In this document: one piece after another, positions 23,613 through 31,120 of the stretch
How the letters are laid out: every line of letters starts with the position of its first letter
How positions within the stretch are numbered: position 1 is the stretch's first letter
Assembly: GCA_035378955.1 (NCBI GenBank)
Contig: DAOSUS010000031.1
Coordinates: 1-34,340, forward strand
Source of the DNA: Candidatus Hydrogenedens sp.
Lineage (GTDB): Bacteria; Hydrogenedentota; Hydrogenedentia; Hydrogenedentales; Hydrogenedentaceae
Direction of reading: 5' to 3'
Length of the DNA stretch: 34,340 bases
Made by a program: the position numbers and the translations under genes
The notes under the pieces: model-generated
What the model was told of the DNA's origin: nothing
What the model saw: only the letters and a program-made list of their open reading frames with translations
Databases searched by the model: none

Positions 23613-24902
23613 ATGTATATTAGTTTAATTATATATTTGTGTGTATTTACCCAAAATTCAGGGGATGTTAATAATTACCCGAACATATTACTTATATCCG
23701 TAGATACGCTTCGGGCAAACCATTTGTCTTGTTATGGCTATGAATATCCGACATCACCGAATATTGATAAACTTGCCGAGAAAGGTATTGTTTTCGATAA
23801 TTGTATTGCCGAAGTTCCACTAACATGTCCCTCTTTTTCATCTATGTTTACATCTAAATTCCCCAGGACAATTGGCGTAACAAGAAACGGATTGGGTATT
23901 TCGGAGGAAGACATATCTATAACAGAACTTTTTAAAGATAAGGGGTATTTTACTTTTTGTGTACAGAGTAATTGGACACTAAAAGCAAAGTTAAGTGGAT
24001 TGAAGAAAGGTTTTGATATTTATGATGATGATTTTCATGTAAAAAGGTGGGGCATTTTTTCCCCTGAACGAATTGCCGATGAAGTAACTCAAAAGTGTAT
24101 TGATATAATAAAAAAACTTCCTGAAGATAAACCTTTTTTCGGTTGGGTGCATTACAGCGACCCTCATGCACCATATCACTTTCGAAAAAAATACAATGTT
24201 CACCATGAAGAAAAAGGGAGAAAAAACGAAAAAACATACAAAACAGTAAAGTCTTATGACTCAGAAATAAGATTTACCGATGAACAAATCGGTATTTTAT
24301 TAGAAAATATTCCTGAGAATACCACAATTGTTTTTGTTGCCGACCATGGAGAAAGTTTGTATGAGCATAATTACTTAGGTCATGGGAGAAAACTATATCA
24401 GAATGAAGTAAGAATACCTCTTATCATTGTTTCTCCAGAAATTAAACCAGGACGAACAGAAATACCTGTAAGAGGAATTGATATAGGTCCTACAATTTTA
24501 GGTATAGCCAATATACAAAAAAGTAAAGGTATGTTAGGAATGGATGTGTTGAATGAGAGTATAGACAAAGAAAGAGTTCGGGTAATTGAAACTTATGGCG
24601 GTGCAGTTCCAAAGATACCTATTTTACGGTCTTTAATGAAAAAATCCGGTCCGATAATGCAATCAGTTATAGTTGAGGATTGGAAACTAATTGTTAAAGG
24701 CAATCAAAAAGAACTCTATAACATTAATGAAGACCCTAAAGAGATAAACAATATGGCAAAAAAGTATCCAGAAAAAGTTTCAAAGATGCAAAGTATAATT
24801 GAAAAGTGGACAAAAAACACCCCTATAAATAACAAAAAAGATATTAAAAAATTATCAAATGAAGATTTGGAAATTCTTCGTTCTATGGGTTATTTAGAAT
24901 AA
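23613..24902 (+). CDS. Sulfatase-fold hydrolase lacking the Cys/Ser formylglycine motif
   Basis: A 429-residue member of the alkaline phosphatase/sulfatase superfamily. The N-terminal metal site is NILLISVDTLRANHLSCYGY (Asp31); the C-terminal metal site is VFVADHGESLYEH (Asp244, His245) with LGHGRK (His257). The place of the nucleophile reads PLTCPSFSSMFTS. Aligned to the sulfatase signature C-x-P-S-R-x-S-x-x-T, the formylglycine position is Thr71 and the Arg is Phe75, so classical FGly activation is not expected; Thr could act directly as in phosphoethanolamine transferases. A weak signal sequence (MYISLIIYLCVF) suggests export. The ATG at 23613 has no ribosome binding site, and an in-frame stop at 23601 limits upstream choices. 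It follows the lipoprotein gene by 18 bp. Confidence 0.85.
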   Translation: MYISLIIYLCVFTQNSGDVNNYPNILLISVDTLRANHLSCYGYEYPTSPNIDKLAEKGIVFDNCIAEVPLTCPSFSSMFTSKFPRTIGVTRNGLGISEEDISITELFKDKGYFTFCVQSNWTLKAKLSGLKKGFDIYDDDFHVKRWGIFSPERIADEVTQKCIDIIKKLPEDKPFFGWVHYSDPHAPYHFRKKYNVHHEEKGRKNEKTYKTVKSYDSEIRFTDEQIGILLENIPENTTIVFVADHGESLYEHNYLGHGRKLYQNEVRIPLIIVSPEIKPGRTEIPVRGIDIGPTILGIANIQKSKGMLGMDVLNESIDKERVRVIETYGGAVPKIPILRSLMKKSGPIMQSVIVEDWKLIVKGNQKELYNINEDPKEINNMAKKYPEKVSKMQSIIEKWTKNTPINNKKDIKKLSNEDLEILRSMGYLE

Positions 24903-24909
24903 AAAATGG

Positions 24910-27900
24910 TTATTTACCCCGCCAACCTTTATCAGGAATGCTACAATTAGACCAGGTATTGTTGTTTGCATCATTTTTTTCTCGTGCACGAACCCAGTAA
25001 TAATAAACGACAGGGATTGTTTTATTAGCGAAACAGGAAAATCCTTTTTTAATCAAAGGAACCTCTGCAGTATAGTCATAATAATAGGGAAGAGAGGTTG
25101 TTCCTATAGAAATTGCAGTATTACAATCGTTCTCTTTGTTCCTTAGAATTTCAAATATATATTTATTCGTATCATCTTCCATTTCCCATTCCACAAGAAC
25201 ATATTCAGAATAAGAACCATCTGATGCTGTTACATTAAAAGGCGGAGAAGCAATAATGGGACTAATTTCACCTTCCGTATTCCCTTCTAATAAACCTTCT
25301 TCTGTAATTGTTCCTTCCAGCATACCTTCAAGAATTCCTTCGTATGCAGGTTCACCTTCCACAAAACCTTCTAAATCACCTTCACTTATCCCTTCAATTT
25401 CTCCCTCAGTTCCTTCTTCCATACCTTCCAAAACACCTTCATTTATTCCTTCAAATACCCCTTCAATTTCTCCTTCTGTTATATAGCCTTCTTCTGTTCC
25501 TTCCTTAATGCCTTCTAAAATACCTTCATTTACTCCTTCTTCAAGACCTTCAGAAATACCCTCATAACTACCTTCAAAAAGACCTTCGCCATCAGCAATC
25601 CCTTCTTCTATTACAGGTTCAGGGTCAATATAATCTGGAATTCCATTGTTGTTTTTATCTTCTGTTCCTTCTACATTATCAGGGATTCCGTCATTATCAC
25701 TATCAAGGTCAACAAGATTGGGTATACCATCACCATCTATATCTTCAATTCCTTCTATAATATCGGGAATGCCGTCTCCATCTGTATCCCCTGAAGTAAT
25801 GATAGGAATGAATTGTAATTTCTTGTTTTTAGGGTTATGTGTAATAAAAGAGAGCAAACCACAAGTCTTAAATGTAAAATAATTTTCATTATAAATAGAT
25901 ATTTTGGAAGAGATGTTATTTTTCGCAAAGGAAAATACATCTGTAAGAGCGTTGGATTGTATATGGATAGATTTTTCTTTTAAGTTATATATGAATCTTT
26001 TTTTAGGTTGTGTAGGAATTTGTTCTGGTATCTGGTCAGTATTTACAGGTATATCTTTTATGAATCTTGATTCACAAAAAAATCCTATGGTGCTATTATC
26101 ATTATCTAATTTTAAATCACTTGCTTTAACACCGAGGACCATTACATTGGATTTAAATAAATTGACATCGAATTCAGAAGCACTAAAAATATTCAAGGGG
26201 TGTTGTATTTTAGTATCATCCTTTAAATTAGAGAGAATAGAAACAAAATAATCAGAAGATGGGGGAGGATTATTTCCAGAATAAGTTGTAGAATTATAAA
26301 GAGAATAATCTGTTTTACCATCATTATTGGCATCAATATAGATTGTGAAATTTACCTGATTTGGAGAACTCCAAGCCGAATAAGTAGAGATTAAAAAGTA
26401 GATTGAAGAATCTTCGATATTATTTTCAGGTAAATAAGTTAAGTTATCAGTAATTCCTAAATATTGAATATCTGCACAGGACATGTATTCAGGAAGATTT
26501 TCCTGTTTTTTACTTATACCTTTTAATTCAAAAAAGGATATAAACGAAGTTAAGTCATAAGGGAAATTTTCTCCCGTATATAATTCTCTACCTTGAACAG
26601 ATATGGATTCTGTATTGGATGTAGATAAATCTAAATACGACGGATAGAACCCTAAGTCTGAAATCGGTTGAATCTGAGCATATAAAGGAAGATACAAAGT
26701 ATTGTTATTTGTTGTGTCTCGTAAAGAAAGTACTCCGCTCAATTCACTAATCCATGAACGATTGGGTTCGTTATAACGGAAATCAAGGGAAGGGTCTCTA
26801 TCATGTTTTAATAAAGACATATCTATATTTAGTATAACGGGTAGGTCTGCATAAGAACCCGGATTGATTGGTGCTGAAATATTTTGTGGTAAAACAATTT
26901 CGACACCGGAAACAGTTGTTCTCGATAAATAGGATAATTCAAAACTTTTAGATTGTTTTGAGCGATTTTCAATACGAATCCATCTTTCTTCGGTTATAGA
27001 GTCAGATACTTCCTGAGTACTAAATGTAAGAGAGACTGTGTTAGGGTTATCTTTATCATAAAATAAAAAATCGGTAATTATATTGTTCGAAAAATTGTTT
27101 CTACCAACTCCACCTATTTGTGGAGGGGCATAAATAATTTCTCCATTTTTATATAGACAGGTATCAGATGTAGCGTTATTGATTAAGATTGTTTTTATAT
27201 TTTGAGCTGTTAATTCAGGTTCTATTTCCATTAATAAAGCGGAAAGTCCTGAAATATGGGGAGCAGACATGGATGTTCCAGAACTAAGACGATTCATAGG
27301 ATTAGAACCTAAATTCGCAGAATAAATATGTACTCCAGGGGCTGATATATCCGGTTTTAAAACAATTTTGCCTGTTGAATACATGGCAGGTCCTCGTGAA
27401 GAGAAATAAGCAATACGCGAGGGTATATTTCCTGATAAAGATGAATCCGCATCTTCACAGGCTGAAACAGCAATGACACTTTCTGCTGAAGCAGGTGTAC
27501 CAAGCGAAAAAAAAGCATCTCCTCTATTTCCTGCAGAAACAACGACTAAAATACCTACTGATGATACATTATTACAAGCAATTGCTTCAGGAGTATCTGA
27601 GAAACCAAAATCTTCACCTAAAGATAAATTTAGAATATCCAGATGGTCAGAAAAGTCGTCGTCCTGATTGGGGTCAATTGCCCATTCGATGGCTGGTATT
27701 AATATTTCACTTTTAGGTGCTTTAGAAAATATCTTTAAAGCGTAAAGTTCTGTTTTTGGGGCTACACCGGGATAAACGAAAAAAGGATAACTGATAACTT
27801 GTTGCGTGTAATCAAATGTATAAGTTGCCCCACTATTCAATACTCCATATCCACCGATAATACCAGCAACATGTGTTCCATGTCCATTCTGGTCAAATGG

Positions 27901-28581
27901 GTCAGGGTCGGGAATAGGGATATTTTTACCAAATACTTCAGGGTCATAGTCTTCTCCCACAAAATCATATCCACCTGCTATTTTAGTTGTAGGAAATGGA
28001 ACATCTCCTATAATAGTTGTATCATTATTTTCATAATCTTGTTGTGTCCCTGAACCACCAAAATCTTTATGTATATAATCAATTCCCGTATCAATAATAC
28101 CTACTCTTATTCCTTTTCCTGTGGTTTTATAATTACTCCATACCGAAGGAGCCCCTATAAAAGGTAAACTTTTTGATAAATTAATACTCACACGGGATAA
28201 AGGGTGAATTGCCTTTACATCAAAATCATTTTGTAATTCACGAATATGGTCAAGTTCCAGGTATGCCCCAATACCGTTAAATACTTTTTGAACAGTAAAA
28301 AGTATGGTTTCATCTATACTTTTCTTTTTTGAAATTTTATTTATGAAAGATTCTTGTTCATTTTTAATTTTTTCTATATGTTTTTTAAGACTTATAATTT
28401 TTTCAGTGGATGTTGTCTTTGCATCTTTTAATTGAGAATAAAATTCAACGCCACAAAGGGTATTCAGTTCAATAATAACCGGGATACGCTCTGTAAAAGC
28501 AGCATTGTGTATAATAAATAATATAATTAAGAACGAAGTATTAAAAATTTTCGTTTTTGAAAAAGAGCAGTAAATATTCAT
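24910..28581 (-). CDS. Large secreted subtilisin-like (S8) protease with TSP3 and Glu-Gly repeats
   Basis: A 1223-residue exported serine protease. In order: signal peptide (1-29), an inhibitor-I9-like propeptide region (about 33-130), the S8 catalytic domain (about 150-480), beta-rich modules (about 500-920), calcium-binding thrombospondin type 3 repeats (about 930-985), a Glu-Gly tract (about 992-1105) and a C-terminal fibronectin-III-like domain ending WRGK. The catalytic triad is complete: Asp164 in GIIDTGID, His234 in NGHGTHVAG, Ser437 in SSGTSMSAPH, with Asn352 for the oxyanion hole. The tail after the catalytic domain may tether or space the enzyme on the surface. No Shine-Dalgarno sequence precedes the ATG, and a TATTAT lies only 5 bp before it, so the mRNA may be leaderless. 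It converges on the sulfatase-like gene with 7 bp between. Confidence 0.92.
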   Translation of the reverse strand: MNIYCSFSKTKIFNTSFLIILFIIHNAAFTERIPVIIELNTLCGVEFYSQLKDAKTTSTEKIISLKKHIEKIKNEQESFINKISKKKSIDETILFTVQKVFNGIGAYLELDHIRELQNDFDVKAIHPLSRVSINLSKSLPFIGAPSVWSNYKTTGKGIRVGIIDTGIDYIHKDFGGSGTQQDYENNDTTIIGDVPFPTTKIAGGYDFVGEDYDPEVFGKNIPIPDPDPFDQNGHGTHVAGIIGGYGVLNSGATYTFDYTQQVISYPFFVYPGVAPKTELYALKIFSKAPKSEILIPAIEWAIDPNQDDDFSDHLDILNLSLGEDFGFSDTPEAIACNNVSSVGILVVVSAGNRGDAFFSLGTPASAESVIAVSACEDADSSLSGNIPSRIAYFSSRGPAMYSTGKIVLKPDISAPGVHIYSANLGSNPMNRLSSGTSMSAPHISGLSALLMEIEPELTAQNIKTILINNATSDTCLYKNGEIIYAPPQIGGVGRNNFSNNIITDFLFYDKDNPNTVSLTFSTQEVSDSITEERWIRIENRSKQSKSFELSYLSRTTVSGVEIVLPQNISAPINPGSYADLPVILNIDMSLLKHDRDPSLDFRYNEPNRSWISELSGVLSLRDTTNNNTLYLPLYAQIQPISDLGFYPSYLDLSTSNTESISVQGRELYTGENFPYDLTSFISFFELKGISKKQENLPEYMSCADIQYLGITDNLTYLPENNIEDSSIYFLISTYSAWSSPNQVNFTIYIDANNDGKTDYSLYNSTTYSGNNPPPSSDYFVSILSNLKDDTKIQHPLNIFSASEFDVNLFKSNVMVLGVKASDLKLDNDNSTIGFFCESRFIKDIPVNTDQIPEQIPTQPKKRFIYNLKEKSIHIQSNALTDVFSFAKNNISSKISIYNENYFTFKTCGLLSFITHNPKNKKLQFIPIITSGDTDGDGIPDIIEGIEDIDGDGIPNLVDLDSDNDGIPDNVEGTEDKNNNGIPDYIDPEPVIEEGIADGEGLFEGSYEGISEGLEEGVNEGILEGIKEGTEEGYITEGEIEGVFEGINEGVLEGMEEGTEGEIEGISEGDLEGFVEGEPAYEGILEGMLEGTITEEGLLEGNTEGEISPIIASPPFNVTASDGSYSEYVLVEWEMEDDTNKYIFEILRNKENDCNTAISIGTTSLPYYYDYTAEVPLIKKGFSCFANKTIPVVYYYWVRAREKNDANNNTWSNCSIPDKGWRGK
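25266..25608 (-). repeat. Glu-Gly tetrapeptide-like repeat tract inside the S8 protease
   Basis: About 114 codons in which Glu-Gly recurs mostly every four residues (units such as ISEG, LEEG, VNEG, ILEG, IKEG), seen on the plus strand as CCTTC every 12 bases. The spacing breaks a few times (TEEGYITEGEIEG, EGEPAYEG). It is very acidic and low-complexity, probably an extended or calcium-responsive linker between the TSP3 repeats and the C-terminal domain. Confidence 0.9.
25615..25795 (-). repeat. Thrombospondin type 3-like calcium repeats inside the S8 protease
   Basis: Four successive copies of a D-x-D-x-D-G-I-P-D/N unit (DTDGDGIPD, DIDGDGIPN, DSDNDGIPD, DKNNNGIPD) with EGIED- and EGTED-type spacers. 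These are typical calcium-binding linkers of secreted proteins, and they lead directly into the Glu-Gly tract. Confidence 0.88.
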
Positions 28582-28589
28582 GTTATAAT
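28581..28589 (+). promoter_or_regulatory. Extended -10 promoter of the CDF transporter gene
   Basis: The plus strand reads TG-T-TATAAT, a perfect extended -10; the TG overlaps the start codon of the divergent protease. A start near 28596 gives a leader of about 44 nt to the ATG at 28640. Confidence 0.5.
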
Positions 28590-28639
28590 AATACTTTACA
28601 ATTTGAAGTTATATAAAAAACAAATATCACTCCTAAATT

Positions 28640-29548
28640 ATGCCACAAACCCACTACGATAAGAATTATAGAAAGCAATTAACCCAAGTTACATGGTTAG
28701 GTTTTTTAATTAATGTAATACTTGTTGCTCTAAAAGTCTGTATAGGTTATATTACTCGAAGTCAAGCCCTTATTGCAGATGGTATACATAGTCTTTCTGA
28801 TGGGATAACAGACCTTGCTGTGATATTTGGAGAACCCTTTTGGACAGCACCTGCTGATGTAGACCATCCCCATGGTCATGGAAGAATAGAGATGCTGGTA
28901 ACAATATTTATTGGTCTTTTGCTTGGATTGGTTGGCATATTGTTGGGATTTCAGGCTATTAAATCTATTATTCAGTTTGATAAAGAGAAAACTATTTATT
29001 CTTTACCAATGACAATTGTCGCCTTTATATCTGTAGTTTCAAAAGAAGCACTGTATCAATATACTGTGTTTGTAGGTCGGAAAATACATTCAACTGCTGT
29101 TATCGCAAATGCATGGCATCATCGTTCGGATAGTCTGAGTTCAATTCCTGTGGTAATTGCAGGAATTGGAATTATGATTAATCCTGCATATAGCATATTA
29201 GACCCTATAGGTGCTTTAATAGTATGTGTTCTGATTATATACTCCGCATATCGGATAATTCTTCCTATGCTTAAAATTCTGGTTGACAGTGGTATTTCAC
29301 AGGAGGAAATGTCTCGATTAAAAGAAATTGCGTTATCTATAAAAGGAGTAAAAAGTATCCATGCGATAAGAAGTCGTCATATAGGGGGAGGAATTGCAGT
29401 AGATTTGCATGTGTTGGTAGACCCTCAAATGTCTGTTTCTGATGGACATATTATAGCAGGAAAAGTAAAGCATGCACTTTTAGAAAAAGGACAAGATGTT
29501 GTAGATGTTTTGATTCACATTGAACCTTATGAAAAAAAACAGACATAG
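28640..29548 (+). CDS. Cation diffusion facilitator (CDF) metal transporter
   Basis: A 302-residue inner-membrane metal/proton antiporter. Six hydrophobic helices span about 15-210, followed by a cytoplasmic C-terminal domain (about 215-300). The transport-site pattern is ALIADGIHSLSDGITD in helix 2 (Asp47, Asp54, Asp58 region) and NAWHHRSDSLSS in helix 5 (His160/161, Asp164). DVDHPHGHGRIE, typical of the family, follows helix 2. The C-terminal domain carries IKGVKSIHAIRSRHIGGG and VLIHIEP, as in FieF/YiiP-like members. Zn, Fe or Mn are all possible substrates. No Shine-Dalgarno sequence is seen before the ATG at 28640, although no better start exists. It converges with the methyltransferase gene with a 16-bp gap. 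Confidence 0.94.
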   Translation: MPQTHYDKNYRKQLTQVTWLGFLINVILVALKVCIGYITRSQALIADGIHSLSDGITDLAVIFGEPFWTAPADVDHPHGHGRIEMLVTIFIGLLLGLVGILLGFQAIKSIIQFDKEKTIYSLPMTIVAFISVVSKEALYQYTVFVGRKIHSTAVIANAWHHRSDSLSSIPVVIAGIGIMINPAYSILDPIGALIVCVLIIYSAYRIILPMLKILVDSGISQEEMSRLKEIALSIKGVKSIHAIRSRHIGGGIAVDLHVLVDPQMSVSDGHIIAGKVKHALLEKGQDVVDVLIHIEPYEKKQT

Positions 29549-29564
29549 ATGTTTAAAAAATAAA

Positions 29565-30701
29565 CTAAAAAACTTGAAAAATAGCACATTTAAGATATGA
29601 CAATTCAGGCATGATTAAAATTTCAGGATGGTCAGGTGCTGCCCCATGAAATTCTAATAATCGGATTTCTTTTGCTACATTTCTTGATGACCTTTTAATA
29701 ATTTCCCTAAAATCGTTAGGTGAAATAAAATGAGAACAAGAACAGGTAATTAAAAAACCCCCTTTTTTTATATGTCTCAATGCAAAAGAATTGATTCTTT
29801 GATACTTCAGGAATGCCTTTTTGAAATCGTTCTTTTTCTTAGCATACGCAGGAGGGTCTAATATAATAACGTCAAATTCTTCTTGGGGATTTTGTTGAAA
29901 ATATTCATCAACATCCATATTATAAAATTCTGCACAATTACTGTATTTATTCAACTCCAAATTTTTTTCTGCTATAGCGATGGCTTCTTTTGAAGACTCT
30001 ATCCCAACAACATGTTTTGCTCCAGCCTGGATACTGTGAGAGGTCCATAATCCCACATAACAAAAACAATCAAGAACTTTTGCTTCCCTTGTATACTTTT
30101 GTGAGTAAAGATAATTAAGTCTCTGGTCGAGAAAAAGCCCTGTTTTTTGGGCTTTTTTAATAGGAACAATAATATTGAGTTTATTGAGACTGCATATAAT
30201 TTCATCAGGTATATCCGAAGACAATTCCTCGTTTTGTTTGTTATATATATATCGGATGCCCTTGAAACTTTTTATTGCCTCCAATAAATAATGACTGTAA
30301 ACATTGTAAAAATTACATTGGAACTGTATGGTAACCAACGACTGGTATCTGTCAATAATAAGTCCTGGAAGCCCATCGCTTTCTGCATGTATCCAGCGAT
30401 AAACATCAGAGCCATCAAATAATCTATTTCTCAGATTTAGGGCTGTTGATAACCTCTTTAAGAAAAAATGGGTGTTTATTTCCTCTTGATGATAAGATAA
30501 TACACGGGCGAATATACCCCCATCTTCTTGAAAAAATGCTCTGCAAATAAAACGCCCCTCTGAATTATATATATCAACAATATCTCCATCATTAACAGGT
30601 TCGTGTTTCTGTATTTCATTTTTAAATATCCATAAATGCCCCCGCAATATCCTTTTTTCTTCATTTTCTTTAATCCACGCAGATGGAATATGTTTATTCA
30701 T
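29565..30701 (-). CDS. Class I SAM-dependent rRNA methyltransferase (RlmI/YccW-like)
   Basis: A 378-residue protein of the RlmI group, which makes 5-methylcytosine in 23S rRNA. An N-terminal PUA domain (about 1-75) starts AWIKENEEKRILRGHLWIFKNEI. A middle domain includes WIHAESDGLPGLIIDRY and AQKTGLFLDQR. The Rossmann methyltransferase domain has SAM motif I VLDCFCYVGLWTSHS (209-223), IESSKEA, the catalytic LDPPAYAKKK, and LITCSCSHFI, whose cysteines match the family's active-site region. Its ATG overlaps the atpC stop (ATGA at 30698-30701), so it is co-transcribed and probably translationally coupled with the ATP synthase operon. The exact target base is assumed from the family. Confidence 0.9.
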   Translation of the reverse strand: MNKHIPSAWIKENEEKRILRGHLWIFKNEIQKHEPVNDGDIVDIYNSEGRFICRAFFQEDGGIFARVLSYHQEEINTHFFLKRLSTALNLRNRLFDGSDVYRWIHAESDGLPGLIIDRYQSLVTIQFQCNFYNVYSHYLLEAIKSFKGIRYIYNKQNEELSSDIPDEIICSLNKLNIIVPIKKAQKTGLFLDQRLNYLYSQKYTREAKVLDCFCYVGLWTSHSIQAGAKHVVGIESSKEAIAIAEKNLELNKYSNCAEFYNMDVDEYFQQNPQEEFDVIILDPPAYAKKKNDFKKAFLKYQRINSFALRHIKKGGFLITCSCSHFISPNDFREIIKRSSRNVAKEIRLLEFHGAAPDHPEILIMPELSYLKCAIFQVF

Positions 30702-31120
30702 GATTTTGATAAATTACCTGTTCTATATGTTTTTTGCCATTCTTTTATTGTGTTAAGGAGATAAAACCGAATTCGCTCCTCATCTTTTTTCTTTTCATAA
30801 GAAACGCCTTTACTCCATTGATTAAATCCTGTTTCATCCTCAGGAATATTTTTTCCCTCCTCATAAGCATTTGTATATATGACGACATGTTTTTGAGTTA
30901 TCTGGGCAATCCCTCCCATTACAGCAAAAAAAAGTTTGGTAGTTCCTTCCTGTTGAATAGAAACGATACCTATGTCAAGAGCCGTAATTAAAGGAGTATG
31001 TCCCGGTAGAACAGTAATTGTTTCTCCATAAATTACAGGTAGAGATACCGCGGTAGATTCTAAGGTAATCGGTTTCATATTTAATGAACAAATCTGTAAT
31101 GTAAAAGTGGAAGAACTCAT
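30698..31120 (-). CDS. atpC: ATP synthase F1 epsilon subunit
   Basis: A 140-residue epsilon subunit of the F1 central stalk, which couples rotation to the catalytic head and can inhibit ATP hydrolysis. The N-terminal beta-sandwich is clear: FTLQICSLNMKPITLESTAVSLPVIYGETITVLPGHTPLI, ending with the family's G-x-A-Q-I-T segment (GGIAQITQKHVVIYTNAY). The C-terminal helices are divergent and Lys-rich. The frame is open further upstream into atpD, but the ATG at 31120 overlaps the atpD stop as ATGA and begins the fold at the expected residue. It sits in the canonical atpA-G-D-C order. Confidence 0.92.
   Translation of the reverse strand: MSSSTFTLQICSLNMKPITLESTAVSLPVIYGETITVLPGHTPLITALDIGIVSIQQEGTTKLFFAVMGGIAQITQKHVVIYTNAYEEGKNIPEDETGFNQWSKGVSYEKKKDEERIRFYLLNTIKEWQKTYRTGNLSKS

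Noticed and set aside
25256..25508. Plus-strand Pro/Ser-rich open frames opposite the Glu-Gly tract
   Set aside because: They are the antisense of the repeated EG codons of the S8 protease, have no ribosome binding site, and their composition is forced by the CCTTC periodicity.
25266..25608. Regular 12-bp spaced CCTTC resembling a repeat array
   Set aside because: The unit is too short for CRISPR, there are no spacers, and the pattern is explained by coding for x-x-E-G repeats inside an intact reading frame.
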